Shown here in pieces: positions 35,886-45,015 of a DNA stretch of 64,000 bases. Origin of the DNA: Roseinatronobacter sp052379845. Its GTDB lineage: Bacteria; Pseudomonadota; Alphaproteobacteria; Rhodobacterales; Rhodobacteraceae. The position numbers and the translations under genes are program-made. The stretch lies in assembly GCA_052379845.1 (NCBI GenBank), contig JBQTCF010000001.1; one strand, written 5' to 3'. The notes below the pieces were generated by a model. The model made no database searches and was not told the origin of the DNA. It saw only the letters and a program-made list of their open reading frames with translations. The number at the start of each line of letters is the position of its first letter. Position 1 is the first letter of the stretch.

Positions 35886-37426
35886 TGCTGAACCTGCTGT
35901 CGATTATCACCTTCACTCCGGCCATTGCTGCCGCCATTCTGGCAATTTTCCTTCGTGGCGAGGATGAGGCGTCCCAGACCAATGCCAAATGGGTGGCGCT
36001 GGTTGCCACATTGGCCACATTCGCGGCGTCGCTGATCCTGCTGGTGGGGTTTGATCCGCAAGATACCGGCTTCCAGTTTGTGGAAGAACATGACTGGATC
36101 ATGGGCTTCACCTACAAGATGGGGGTGGACGGTATCTCAATCCTGTTCGTGATGCTGACCACGTTCCTGATGCCCATAACAATTGGGGCGTGCTGGAATG
36201 TGTCGCACCGGGTCAAAGAATACATGATCGCGTTCCTGTTGCTGGAAACGCTGATGATCGGCGTGTTCACGGCGCTGGATCTGGTGCTGTTCTACCTGTT
36301 CTTCGAGGCGGGACTTATCCCGATGTTCCTGATCATCGGCATATGGGGCGGCAAGGAACGCATTTACGCGGCGTTCAAGTTTTTCCTCTATACCTTCCTT
36401 GGGTCGGTGCTGATGCTGGTTGCGATGATCGCAATGTATGTGGATGCGGGCACAACGGACATTCCCACGCTTCTGGGCCACCAGTTCAGCACAGAAACCT
36501 TCAGCCTGATGGGCTGGCAGGTTGTTGGCGGCATGCAAACACTGCTGTGGCTGGCGTTTTTCGCGTCTTTTACTGTGAAAATGCCGATGTGGCCGGTGCA
36601 TACATGGTTGCCTGACGCCCATGTGCAGGCCCCTACGGCGGGGTCGGTTGTGCTGGCGGCGGTGCTGCTGAAAATGGGGGGATACGGGTTCTTGCGGTTT
36701 TCGCTGCCCATGTTTCCTGTGGCCAGCGACATTTTCGCGCCGCTGGTGCTGTGGCTGTCCGCGATTGCGATTGTCTATACCAGCCTTGTTGCGCTGATGC
36801 AGACCGATATGAAGAAGCTGATCGCCTATTCGTCAGTTGCGCATATGGGCTTTGTGACAATGGGTATTTTCGCGGCCAATCAACAGGGCGTTGATGGTGC
36901 CATCTTCCAGATGATCAGCCACGGGTTTATTTCCGGCGCGTTGTTTCTGGCGGTGGGCGTGATCTATGACCGGATGCACACACGCGACATTGCCGCCTAT
37001 GGCGGGCTTATCAATCGAATGCCGGTTTATGCTGCGGTGTTTTTGCTGTTCACCATGGCGAATGTCGGCCTGCCGGGCACATCGGGCTTTGTGGGCGAAT
37101 TTCTGACATTCATGGCGGTGTTTCAGGTCAACACCTGGGTTGCGTTTGTCGCGGCGACGGGGGTTATCCTGTCTGCGGGCTATGCGCTGTGGCTGTTCCG
37201 CCGCGTTGTGATGGGCGAACTGATCAAGGAGTCGTTGAAGGGTATCAAGGATATGGACCGCCGCGAGAAGGCGCTGATTGTTCCGTTGATCGCTATGACG
37301 CTGATCCTTGGCATCTATCCCCCGCTGATCACTGATATTATTGGCCCTTCGGTTTCGGCATTGGTCGAAGGGCATTCGCTGGCGTTGCAGGCTTATGAAG
37401 CTGCATCCCAGCTGGCACAGAACTGA
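35885..37426 (+). CDS. nuoM: NADH-quinone oxidoreductase subunit M
   Basis: ND4-type antiporter-like pump subunit. It has 513 residues with about fourteen membrane helices. Motifs include FYLFFEAGLIPMFLIIGIWG (the TM5 glutamate), HTWLPDAHVQAPTAGSVVLA and YSSVAHMGFVTMGIF. It overlaps nuoL by one base and is followed by nuoN after 11 bp. Confidence 0.97.
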   Translation: MLNLLSIITFTPAIAAAILAIFLRGEDEASQTNAKWVALVATLATFAASLILLVGFDPQDTGFQFVEEHDWIMGFTYKMGVDGISILFVMLTTFLMPITIGACWNVSHRVKEYMIAFLLLETLMIGVFTALDLVLFYLFFEAGLIPMFLIIGIWGGKERIYAAFKFFLYTFLGSVLMLVAMIAMYVDAGTTDIPTLLGHQFSTETFSLMGWQVVGGMQTLLWLAFFASFTVKMPMWPVHTWLPDAHVQAPTAGSVVLAAVLLKMGGYGFLRFSLPMFPVASDIFAPLVLWLSAIAIVYTSLVALMQTDMKKLIAYSSVAHMGFVTMGIFAANQQGVDGAIFQMISHGFISGALFLAVGVIYDRMHTRDIAAYGGLINRMPVYAAVFLLFTMANVGLPGTSGFVGEFLTFMAVFQVNTWVAFVAATGVILSAGYALWLFRRVVMGELIKESLKGIKDMDRREKALIVPLIAMTLILGIYPPLITDIIGPSVSALVEGHSLALQAYEAASQLAQN

Positions 37427-37437
37427 AAGGTCCCGCA

Positions 37438-38877
37438 ATGATCGGAGCTGATCTTTACACAGCCCTGCCCGAAATCGTCCTTGCGCTGTTTGCAATGGCG
37501 GCGTTGATGGTGGGGGTCTATGGCGGCAAGGACAAGCTGGCCGAACCCATTTTATGGGCCACGGCGGCGTTGATGGTGTTGCTGGCGCTGTATTCCGGCG
37601 CGCAGGGGCTGGATGTGAAAACCGCGTTCAACGGCATGTATATTTCCGACCCGTTCGCGCAATTTTCCAAGATGGTGGTTCTGCTGTCGGCGGCGGTTGT
37701 GCTGGTTATGGGCCAATCCTACATGCTGGCGCGCGGGTTGTTGCGGTTTGAATACCCGATCCTGATTGCGCTGTCGGTTGTCGGCATGATGTTGATGGTG
37801 TCGGCGGGCGACCTGATCGCGCTGTATATGGGGCTGGAGCTGCAATCTTTGGCACTATATGTTGTGGCCACAATGAACCGGGATTCCACGCGCTCGACCG
37901 AAGCGGGGTTGAAATACTTCATCCTTGGGTCGCTGGCGTCGGGCTTGTTGCTGTATGGCGCGTCGTTGACCTATGGCTATGCGGGAACCACGCTGTTTGC
38001 GGGCATCATCAGCACCATTTCGACCGACGGCATGTCCGTGGGCCTGATGATGGGCATGGCGTTCATGCTGGCGGGGCTGGCGTTCAAAGTGTCGGCGGTG
38101 CCGTTCCATATGTGGACGCCTGATGTCTATGAAGGGGCACCTACACCGGTGACAGCCTTCTTCGCCACAGCGCCCAAAGTGGCGGCCATGGCGCTGGTTG
38201 CGCGGGTTGTGCACGAAGCCTTCGGGGTGGTGCCCGGTGACTGGTCGCAGATCATTGCGTTTCTGGCGGTTGCGTCCATGTTCGTGGGGTCCATTGCCGC
38301 GATCGGGCAGCGCGACATCAAGCGCCTGATGGCCTATTCGTCCATCACGCATATGGGGTTCGCGCTGGTCGGGCTGGCGGCGGGCACAGCGCAAGGTGTG
38401 CAGGGCATGCTGGTCTACATGGCGATTTATGTGACCATGAACATAGGTGTTTTTTCGTTTATCCTGACCATGTCGCGCGATGGCAGGCCGGTGACGGATA
38501 TTGACAGCCTGCGCCAGTACTCCAAATCTGAGCCGCTGCGCGCATTGGCCTTGCTGGTGCTGATGTTCAGCCTTGCGGGTGTGCCGCCGCTGGTGGGGTT
38601 CTTTGGCAAGTTCTATGTGCTGTGGGCCGCCGTGCAGGCCGGTCTGACATGGCTGGCGGTTGCCGGTGTCGTTGCGTCGGTGATCGGGGCATTCTATTAT
38701 TTGCGCATCGTGTATTTCATGTATTTCGGTGAAACCACCGAACCGCTGGACAGCGTGCGTGCGCCGGTTCAGGCCACGTTGCTGGTCGTGTCTGCTGCGC
38801 TGATGGTTCTGGGGGTTATCAACCTGTTCGGAATCGAAGGCATGGCGGCACTTGCGGCAGAAGCCCTTGTCAAATAG
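37438..38877 (+). CDS. nuoN: NADH-quinone oxidoreductase subunit N
   Basis: ND2-type antiporter-like pump subunit next to NuoK. It has 479 residues with about fourteen membrane helices. Conserved regions are LIALYMGLELQSLALYVVA (TM5 glutamate), FHMWTPDVYEGAPTPVTAFF and YSSITHMGFALVGLAAG. It is the last of the fourteen core subunits; the reading direction continues into birA with overlapping coding sequence. Confidence 0.97.
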   Translation: MIGADLYTALPEIVLALFAMAALMVGVYGGKDKLAEPILWATAALMVLLALYSGAQGLDVKTAFNGMYISDPFAQFSKMVVLLSAAVVLVMGQSYMLARGLLRFEYPILIALSVVGMMLMVSAGDLIALYMGLELQSLALYVVATMNRDSTRSTEAGLKYFILGSLASGLLLYGASLTYGYAGTTLFAGIISTISTDGMSVGLMMGMAFMLAGLAFKVSAVPFHMWTPDVYEGAPTPVTAFFATAPKVAAMALVARVVHEAFGVVPGDWSQIIAFLAVASMFVGSIAAIGQRDIKRLMAYSSITHMGFALVGLAAGTAQGVQGMLVYMAIYVTMNIGVFSFILTMSRDGRPVTDIDSLRQYSKSEPLRALALLVLMFSLAGVPPLVGFFGKFYVLWAAVQAGLTWLAVAGVVASVIGAFYYLRIVYFMYFGETTEPLDSVRAPVQATLLVVSAALMVLGVINLFGIEGMAALAAEALVK

Positions 38878-39610
38878 CTGGCCAAGCGGGGTAGGGCGCC
38901 TTGTCCTGCCCGAAGTTGACAGCACAAATGCGCAGGCTGCCCGCATGGCGCAGGACCTTTCGGGGCCGTACTGGATTATGGCCTTGCGTCAAACCAAGGG
39001 GCGCGGGCGGCGCGGGCGTGACTGGCACGACCCCCAAGGAAATTTTGCCGCCACCTATGTCAGTCGCCCCGGCGGGGCGGTTGAACAGGTGGCGCAACGG
39101 TCCTTCGTGGCGGCGCTTGCCGTGCATGACGCGCTTGTCGACGTCACTGCGCGCCCCGGAAGTTTCGCGTTGAAATGGCCCAATGACGTGTTGCTGAACG
39201 GCGGAAAGCTTGTCGGTATCTTGCTGGAAAGCATTGGACAGGGCGCGCAGGTCGGCCATTTGGCGGTGGGGATTGGCGTGAACCTGCTGCATGCCCCCGA
39301 AGGCGAGGGTGGCGCGCTTCGCCCCGTCAGCCTGCTGTCGGAAACTGGTATTTCCGTGACACCAGATGAATTTCTGGACGCGCTTGCCCCTGCCTTTGCC
39401 AAATGGGAAAATCAGCTTGTCACCTTTGGTTTTGCGCCCATACGTCAGGCATGGCTGAACAAGGCCGCCCGACTGGGGGAACGCATTGTTGCGCGCACTG
39501 TGCACGATAGTCACGAAGGCACATTCGAGGGGATCGACGCCACAGGCGCGCTTTTGCTGCGCACCGCGCAGGGCCGGCGTATCATTCCCGCCGCAGATGT
39601 GTTTTTCTGA
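38867..39610 (+). CDS. birA: Biotin--[acetyl-CoA-carboxylase] ligase
   Basis: Attaches biotin to biotinyl domains such as MccA K607 and acetyl-CoA carboxylase AccB. The 247 residues contain the biotinoyl-AMP loop KGRGRRGRDWHDPQGN and the core motif LKWPNDVLLNGGKLVGILLE, plus a small C-terminal domain. There is no N-terminal helix-turn-helix, so unlike E. coli BirA it is not a repressor. No ATG exists near the start; TTG 38867 gives the normal N-terminus and lies inside nuoN, with TTG 38852 as alternative. A biotin ligase after nuoN is also known from Paracoccus. Confidence 0.92.
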   Translation: MSNSWPSGVGRLVLPEVDSTNAQAARMAQDLSGPYWIMALRQTKGRGRRGRDWHDPQGNFAATYVSRPGGAVEQVAQRSFVAALAVHDALVDVTARPGSFALKWPNDVLLNGGKLVGILLESIGQGAQVGHLAVGIGVNLLHAPEGEGGALRPVSLLSETGISVTPDEFLDALAPAFAKWENQLVTFGFAPIRQAWLNKAARLGERIVARTVHDSHEGTFEGIDATGALLLRTAQGRRIIPAADVFF

Positions 39611-39628
39611 ACATGAAAGGGCGGCAGA

Positions 39629-40420
39629 ATGCTTCTGACCATTGATTGCGGCAATACAAATACTGTGTTCGCAGTGTGCGATGGGACGCAGTTTCTTGCG
39701 ACATGGCGCACCGCCACCGAAGTCACGCGCACCGCAGACCAGTATTATGTCTGGCTGTCCACCTTGATGAATATCAAGGGGGTGGAGCTTGATATCACGG
39801 ATGTGATCATTTCATCAACTGTGCCGCGGGTGGTTTTCAACCTGCGCGTGTTATGTGACCGCTATTTCGGGTGCCGCCCGCTGGTGGTGGGCAAGCCCGA
39901 CTGCCTGTTGCCGGTGCCGCCCCGCGTGGACGAAGGCGTGCGCCCCGGCCCTGACCGGCTGGCCAATGCCGCTGGCGCGTTTCACCGCCATGGCGGCGAT
40001 GTGGTCGTGGTGGATTTTGGCACGGCCACGAATTTTGATGTGGTCGCCCATGACGGGGCCTATGTGGGGGGGGTCATCTCTCCGGGGGTGAACCTGTCGC
40101 TGGAAGCGTTGCATCAGGGCGCGGCGGCGCTGCCGCATGTTGATATTTCACGCCCCGACAAGGTGATTGGCACCGACACGGTGACCTGCATTCAGTCGGG
40201 CGTGTTCTGGGGCTATATCGGCCTGATCGAGGGGATAACGGCGCGCATCCGCGCGGAATATGGCCGACCGATGAAAATTATCGGCACAGGTGGGCTTGCG
40301 CCGCTGTTCGCGCAGGCGCAAACGCTGTTTGACACGGTCGAGGATGATCTGACATTACATGGCCTTTGCGTCATTTACGACTATAACAAGGCCAATAGCA
40401 GTATACAGGAGCGGGCATGA
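39629..40420 (+). CDS. coaX: Type III pantothenate kinase
   Basis: First step of coenzyme A synthesis, phosphorylation of pantothenate; the CoaX form lacks CoA feedback inhibition and often needs a monovalent cation. It has 263 residues in the acetate-kinase/Hsp70 superfamily: MLLTIDCGNTNTVFAV (phosphate 1 loop), RPGPDRLANAAGAF, VVDFGTATNFDVVA (phosphate 2) and GGVISPGVNLSLEALH. It is coupled to rnjA by an ATGA overlap at 40417. Confidence 0.94.
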   Translation: MLLTIDCGNTNTVFAVCDGTQFLATWRTATEVTRTADQYYVWLSTLMNIKGVELDITDVIISSTVPRVVFNLRVLCDRYFGCRPLVVGKPDCLLPVPPRVDEGVRPGPDRLANAAGAFHRHGGDVVVVDFGTATNFDVVAHDGAYVGGVISPGVNLSLEALHQGAAALPHVDISRPDKVIGTDTVTCIQSGVFWGYIGLIEGITARIRAEYGRPMKIIGTGGLAPLFAQAQTLFDTVEDDLTLHGLCVIYDYNKANSSIQERA

Positions 40421-42090
40421 GCAAAGACAGGCTGATCTATCTTCCCCTTGGTGGCGCAGGCGAGGTGGGCATGAATGCCTATGTCTTCGGCTATGGGCCA
40501 AAGGGGCGCGAACGCCTGATCCTTGTTGATCTGGGTGTAACCTTTGCGGATATGGCGTCCAGCCCCGGCGTAGACCTTATCATGCCCGACCTGCGCTGGC
40601 TGGAAGACCGGCGCGACCGTCTGGAAGGGATCATCATTACCCATGCGCATGAAGACCATGTCGGCGCAGTCGGGCAATTGTGGCATAAGCTGAAAGTGCC
40701 GGTCTATGCCCGCGATTTTACCGCGCGGATTGCACGGCTGAAAATGCAGGATGCAGGCCAGGACCCCGAACAAGTGATTACCGTAGGCAAGGCCCCCGAA
40801 GCCCTGGAGCTTGGCCCCTTCCGGGTGCAACTGTTCCCGGTGGCGCATTCCCTGCCCGAGGCATCTGGGGTGGTGATTGACACGCCTGCGGGGCGCGTCG
40901 TGCATTCCGGCGATTTCAAGGCCGACCGCACCCCCGGCGTGGGCGAGCCGCATGACCCCGAATTGCTTGCGCAGATCGGGCGCAGCGGCGTCAAGGCGCT
41001 GCTATGTGACAGTACGAATGTCATGAACAAGCACGCGGGCCGGTCCGAGGCCAGCTTGACAGACCCCATTGCCCAACTGATGCGCGACGCGCGCGGCATG
41101 GTTGTGGCCACGACATTTGCATCAAATGTGGCGCGGTTGAAAACGCTGGCTGTTGCCGCGCATGAAGCGGGGCGGTCTGTGTGTCTGATGGGGCGGGCCA
41201 TGTTGCGCATGACGCAAGTGGCGACGGAAGCCGGTATCCTGAAGGATTTTCCACCCACCATAAGCCCCGAAGCTGCCAAAGATGTGCCGCGCGAAAACCT
41301 GTTGCTGATTGTCACGGGCAGTCAGGGCGAACGGCGTGCGGCATCGGCGCAACTGGCGCGCGGCACTTATATGGGCCTGAACATGAAAGAAGGCGATACG
41401 TTTCTGTTTTCGTCCATGACAATTCCGGGCAATGAACGCGAAGTGGGGCGTGTGGTCAATGCGCTGTCGCAGATGGGCGTTGATGTGCTGGATAATTCCG
41501 AACGCCTGTATCATGTGTCAGGCCATGCCAACCGCCCCGATCTGGAAGCGATGCATGACCTGATCCAACCGCAGATTCTGATCCCCATCCATGGCGAACA
41601 CCGCATGTTGCATGAACACGCGAAACTGGCCATCGCGCGGGGCATGCAATCCATGGTGGTGCCGAACGGGTCCGTTGTGGACCTGAGCGGCGACGCGCCG
41701 GTTCTGGTGGATGAGGTGGAAACCGGCCGTGTCTATCTGGATGGCAGCCGCATGATCGGGGCGATGGACGGGGTTGTGCGCGACCGTATCCGCATGGCGA
41801 TTGGCGGGCATGTGTTTGTGACGCTGATCCTGGATGAAGAAGACGATCTTCTGGGCGACCCATGGGCCGAGATTGTCGGGCTTCGCCCGACGGGCAAGGG
41901 CGGTGCGCCGTTGAATGAAATCATTGAAGAAGAACTGGCGCAGTATCTGGAACGCGCGGGGGCCAAGACGATGGCCGATGATGACAAACTCAATGACGGG
42001 TTGCGCCGCGTGGTGCGTCAGGTCACGATGGAAGAAATCGGCAAGAAACCCGAAGTCACCATTGTTGTCAGCCGCCTGATGAACGACTGA
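40417..42090 (+). CDS. rnj: Ribonuclease J
   Basis: Metallo-beta-lactamase/beta-CASP ribonuclease with endonuclease and 5'-3' exonuclease activity in mRNA decay and RNA maturation. It has 557 residues. The zinc motif H76-x-H78-x-D80-H81 (THAHEDHVGA) is intact, followed by beta-CASP motifs (LLCDSTNVM; FSSMTIPGNEREV) and the C-terminal SGHANRPDLEAMHDLIQP and PIHGEHRMLHEHAKLA. Many alphaproteobacteria carry RNase J beside RNase E. It is the final gene of the transcription unit running from nuoA, followed by a hairpin and T-tract. Confidence 0.94.
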   Translation: MSKDRLIYLPLGGAGEVGMNAYVFGYGPKGRERLILVDLGVTFADMASSPGVDLIMPDLRWLEDRRDRLEGIIITHAHEDHVGAVGQLWHKLKVPVYARDFTARIARLKMQDAGQDPEQVITVGKAPEALELGPFRVQLFPVAHSLPEASGVVIDTPAGRVVHSGDFKADRTPGVGEPHDPELLAQIGRSGVKALLCDSTNVMNKHAGRSEASLTDPIAQLMRDARGMVVATTFASNVARLKTLAVAAHEAGRSVCLMGRAMLRMTQVATEAGILKDFPPTISPEAAKDVPRENLLLIVTGSQGERRAASAQLARGTYMGLNMKEGDTFLFSSMTIPGNEREVGRVVNALSQMGVDVLDNSERLYHVSGHANRPDLEAMHDLIQPQILIPIHGEHRMLHEHAKLAIARGMQSMVVPNGSVVDLSGDAPVLVDEVETGRVYLDGSRMIGAMDGVVRDRIRMAIGGHVFVTLILDEEDDLLGDPWAEIVGLRPTGKGGAPLNEIIEEELAQYLERAGAKTMADDDKLNDGLRRVVRQVTMEEIGKKPEVTIVVSRLMND

Positions 42091-42103
42091 TGCGCAGGGC
42101 GGA

Positions 42104-42144
42104 TGGGGGGCAAAGCCCCCCACCGCGCGGTGCCAGATTTTTTT
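42104..42144 (+). terminator. Hairpin and T-tract after ribonuclease J
   Basis: Stem TGGGGGGC-aaa-GCCCCCCA (42104-42122) is followed by a second small palindrome ACCGCGCGGT (42122-42131) and, after six bases, seven T residues (42138-42144). The spacing is looser than a textbook terminator, but nothing else ends the nuo-rnj unit. Confidence 0.6.
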
Positions 42145-42167
42145 GGATATTTGAACCAGAATGAAAA
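42145..42167 (+). repeat. Dispersed intergenic repeat, diverged copy
   Basis: GGATATTTGAACCAGAATGA plus AAA aligns with GGAGTATTTGGGGCAAGATG at 18362 with one deleted base and a few substitutions, and again sits beside a G-run/C-run hairpin. Confidence 0.5.
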
Positions 42168-42201
42168 ACAGGTTGTGCGGGATGCGTATGATCGCACAAC
42201 A

Positions 42202-43383
42202 TTATTTCACAAAGATCTCTCTTGGGGTGTTGCACAGCAATTCTGGCCCGTTTTCAGTGATAAGGACAGGTTCGGTAATTTCCAGCCCCCCATCGTCCAG
42301 CCAAAGTGCGGGCATGAAATGAAGCACCATGCCCGGTTTCAGTTCCGTCATGGCCCCGCTGCGCAAGGACAAGGTGCGTTCGCCCCAATCGGGCGGATAG
42401 CTGAGCCCAATAGAATATCCGCAGCGGTTGTCCTTGGCAAAGCCCTTTTTGTTCAGTGTGACATTGAAGGCGATGGCCACATCTTCGGCGCGCGCACCGG
42501 CCCGGCAATAGGCAAGCCCCGCTTCGGTGGCTTCAAGAACGGCGTCTTCGGCGCGGCGATACATGTCTGGCACTGTGCCGAAAAACAAGGTGCGCGATTG
42601 CGGGCAATGGTAGCGCCGGTGCACCCCGGCGATTTCGAAGAATGTCGCTTCGCCCGCGCGCATGGGCCGGTCATCCCATGTCAGATGTGCCGCTGTGGCA
42701 TCCAGCCCTGACGGGGCCATGGGCACAATCGCGGGATAATCCCCCCATTGCCCGTCTGCGCCCTGAATGCCCGCGCGGGTGATTTCGGCCACCAGCATAT
42801 TCTTGGGCATGCCCGGTTCGGCCACGTCCAGAATAACCTGATGCATGCGTTCCACGATGCGCGCCGCACGGCGCATATACAGCAATTCCGACTCTGATTT
42901 GATAAGCCTTTGCCAGTTGACCAGCCCTGTGGCATCGACAAACCGCGCGTCGCCCAGATGGTTGACGAGGGTTTGGTGCGCGGCGGCGGAATAATAGTAA
43001 TTGTCCATCTCGACCCCGATCCAGCCGGTATTCCAGCCCCGATCGATGATCAGCGCGGACAGCGCTTCCATTGTATGTTTTTGGGGGTTCTGAACATAGC
43101 TGTCATCATAGGGAACGATATTTGCGCTATCTTTCATGAACACAGTGCGGCGGGCGCCGGGTTCATCAATGCCGCGCCCCCACCAGACAGGTTCGCCCTC
43201 CATCGGCAAAAGCACAGCCTGATGCACATAGAAAGACCAGCCGTCATAGCCCGATATCCAGTTCATGTTGGACGGGTCCGAGATGATAAGCAGGTCAATC
43301 CCGCGTTTGGACATGTCGGCGCGTGTCTGGGCAACGCGGGCTTCGTATTCGGCATCGGTGAAATTGGGGTTGGTGGTGGTCAT
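42202..43383 (-). CDS. M24-fold hydrolase without metal ligands (creatinase / ectoine hydrolase-like)
   Basis: A 393-residue protein with an N-terminal creatinase-type domain (MSKRGIDLLIISDPSNMNWI, GYDGWSFY) and a C-terminal pita-bread domain (~165-390). In metal-dependent M24 peptidases two aspartates, a histidine and two glutamates bind metal. Here the first aspartate position is FFEIAG and the second is replaced within YHCPQSRT, so a dinuclear site cannot form. This fits creatinase and ectoine hydrolase (DoeA/EutD) rather than Xaa-Pro peptidase. Ectoine hydrolase is my leading guess because the cell is likely salt-tolerant and an aminotransferase lies upstream, but neighbouring deacetylase and transporter genes are absent. 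Confidence 0.7.
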   Translation of the reverse strand: MTTTNPNFTDAEYEARVAQTRADMSKRGIDLLIISDPSNMNWISGYDGWSFYVHQAVLLPMEGEPVWWGRGIDEPGARRTVFMKDSANIVPYDDSYVQNPQKHTMEALSALIIDRGWNTGWIGVEMDNYYYSAAAHQTLVNHLGDARFVDATGLVNWQRLIKSESELLYMRRAARIVERMHQVILDVAEPGMPKNMLVAEITRAGIQGADGQWGDYPAIVPMAPSGLDATAAHLTWDDRPMRAGEATFFEIAGVHRRYHCPQSRTLFFGTVPDMYRRAEDAVLEATEAGLAYCRAGARAEDVAIAFNVTLNKKGFAKDNRCGYSIGLSYPPDWGERTLSLRSGAMTELKPGMVLHFMPALWLDDGGLEITEPVLITENGPELLCNTPREIFVK

Positions 43384-43415
43384 GGGCGCGCGAACCTTGG
43401 ACAGGGCGGAAAACG

Positions 43416-43451
43416 CCCCTTTTCCGGGGGTTTACCCGACGGAAAAAGGGG
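43416..43451 (-). promoter_or_regulatory. Strong intercistronic hairpin between aminotransferase and M24 genes
   Basis: CCCCTTTTCCG (43416-43426) pairs with CGGAAAAAGGGG (43440-43451), 11 bp with one bulged A, and GGGT/ACCC can pair inside the loop. On the minus strand it lies between the upstream stop and the downstream start and is followed only by CGTTTT, so it may attenuate transcription or stabilise the upstream mRNA. Confidence 0.5.
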
Positions 43452-43460
43452 GAGAACGTG

Positions 43461-44837
43461 TTACAATGGCCCGGTGACAGCGTTAAGGGCGTCAACCGTG
43501 ACATCCACCACCTGATCAATTTCAGCGCGGGTGATGCATAGTGGCGGGGCGAAGCCGATAATTTCGCCTTGGGGCATGGCGCGGGCGATGACATTGCGCT
43601 TGGCCATTTCACCCACGACGCGCGCGGTCACCTTGTCGGTGGCGTCAAAATCGGTGCCGGTTGCGGGGTCATGCTGCAATTCGACAGCGGCCATCAACCC
43701 TTCACCGCGCACATCGCCCACGAAACGGTGGGACGCAAGCGCGGTTTTCAGCGCCTGCTGGACATACGCGCCCGTGTCGCGGGCATTTTGCACCAGCCCC
43801 AGATCATCCACCAGTTTCAGGTTGGCAACCCCCGCAGCCGCGCCGATGGGATGCGCCGAATAGGTCCAGCCATGCCCGAATGGCCCGAATTTGTCTGTGC
43901 CCTCTTCCAGCACCTTGAACAGATCATCACTGACGATGGACCCTGACAAGGGCGCATAGGCGGATGTCAGCCCCTTGGCGATGGTAATGATGTCAGGCGT
44001 GATGCCGTAATGTGTGGACCCCATCATGGTGCCCAACCGGCCAAATCCCGTGACGACCTCATCCGCGATGAGCAAGATGTCATGCTTTTTCAGGATGGTC
44101 TGGATGGCGTCCCAATACCCGGCGGGCGGGGGGACAATGCCGCCTGTGCCCAGGATCGGTTCCCCGATAAAGGCCCCGATTGTGTCCGCGCCTTCGCGGT
44201 CTATCAGCGCTTCCAGTTCGGCAGCGCAATGGGCGGTGAAGTCTGCTTCGGACATGTCCTTGCGCGGGCGGCGGAAGTAATAGGGCGCTTCGGTATGGAC
44301 GACCTCGGACAGGGGCAGGCCGAATTTGTTGTGAAACGGCGTCAGCCCCGTCAGCGACCCCGTAATCAGGCCCGACCCGTGATAGCCGCGCCAGCGCGAG
44401 ATGATCTTGCGCTTTTCGGGGCGGCCCAGCACGTTCTGGATATACCAGACAAGTTTCACGTTGGTTTCATTGGCATCCGACCCGCCAAGGCCGAAATAGA
44501 CCTTGTTCATATGCGCGGGCGCGCGGTCTGCCACCATTTTGGCCAGCGTGATGGACGCTTCGGTGCCGTGGCCCACATAGGCGTGGTAATAGGACAGCTC
44601 ATGCGCCTGTTTGGAAATCGCTTCGGCAATTTCCGTGCGCCCATACCCTACATTGACGCAATACAGCCCTGCGAAAGCGTCCAGCAGGCGGTTTCCGTCG
44701 CGGTCCTCAATGAAGACGCCGCTGCCGGTTTTGACAATGCGGTTCGCGCTTTCCCCGCGCGCATGCTGGCCAAACGCCGTTGAAGGGTGCAGAAAATTCT
44801 CGCGGTCCCACTGGCTGAGTTGATCATTGGTAAGCAT
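43461..44837 (-). CDS. Class III (PLP) aminotransferase
   Basis: A 458-residue fold-type I aminotransferase. The PLP lysine is K288 (IITIAKGLTSAY) and the cofactor-aspartate motif is LLIADEVVTGFGR (D259). The N-terminal LHPSTAFGQHARGE and HAYVGHGTEAS segments resemble putrescine/omega-amino acid:pyruvate aminotransferases. ATG 44837 has AAGGAAG upstream. Paired with the M24 enzyme, it could be the diaminobutyrate transaminase of an ectoine route or a separate polyamine/omega-amino acid transaminase; sequence alone does not decide. Confidence 0.82.
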   Translation of the reverse strand: MLTNDQLSQWDRENFLHPSTAFGQHARGESANRIVKTGSGVFIEDRDGNRLLDAFAGLYCVNVGYGRTEIAEAISKQAHELSYYHAYVGHGTEASITLAKMVADRAPAHMNKVYFGLGGSDANETNVKLVWYIQNVLGRPEKRKIISRWRGYHGSGLITGSLTGLTPFHNKFGLPLSEVVHTEAPYYFRRPRKDMSEADFTAHCAAELEALIDREGADTIGAFIGEPILGTGGIVPPPAGYWDAIQTILKKHDILLIADEVVTGFGRLGTMMGSTHYGITPDIITIAKGLTSAYAPLSGSIVSDDLFKVLEEGTDKFGPFGHGWTYSAHPIGAAAGVANLKLVDDLGLVQNARDTGAYVQQALKTALASHRFVGDVRGEGLMAAVELQHDPATGTDFDATDKVTARVVGEMAKRNVIARAMPQGEIIGFAPPLCITRAEIDQVVDVTVDALNAVTGPL

Positions 44838-45015
44838 GGCACTTCCTTTCCTCTGCCCCGCATGGGGCGCATTCCTGTGTCGCTGTCGGGGGTGCGGGAA
44901 GGTGATTCGTCCCCGTCTTGACCCCAACCTGCCGGAGGGGGCGGGGTATTGTCAAACAATGTTGACGCCGCAGCGCAGAACCGCGCCACGCCGATGCAGC
45001 CTTGGGCGGCTTGCG

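Noticed and set aside
42202..43383. Calling the M24 gene an Xaa-Pro aminopeptidase
   Set aside because: The two aspartate ligands of the dinuclear metal site are replaced, so peptidase activity of that type is unlikely.
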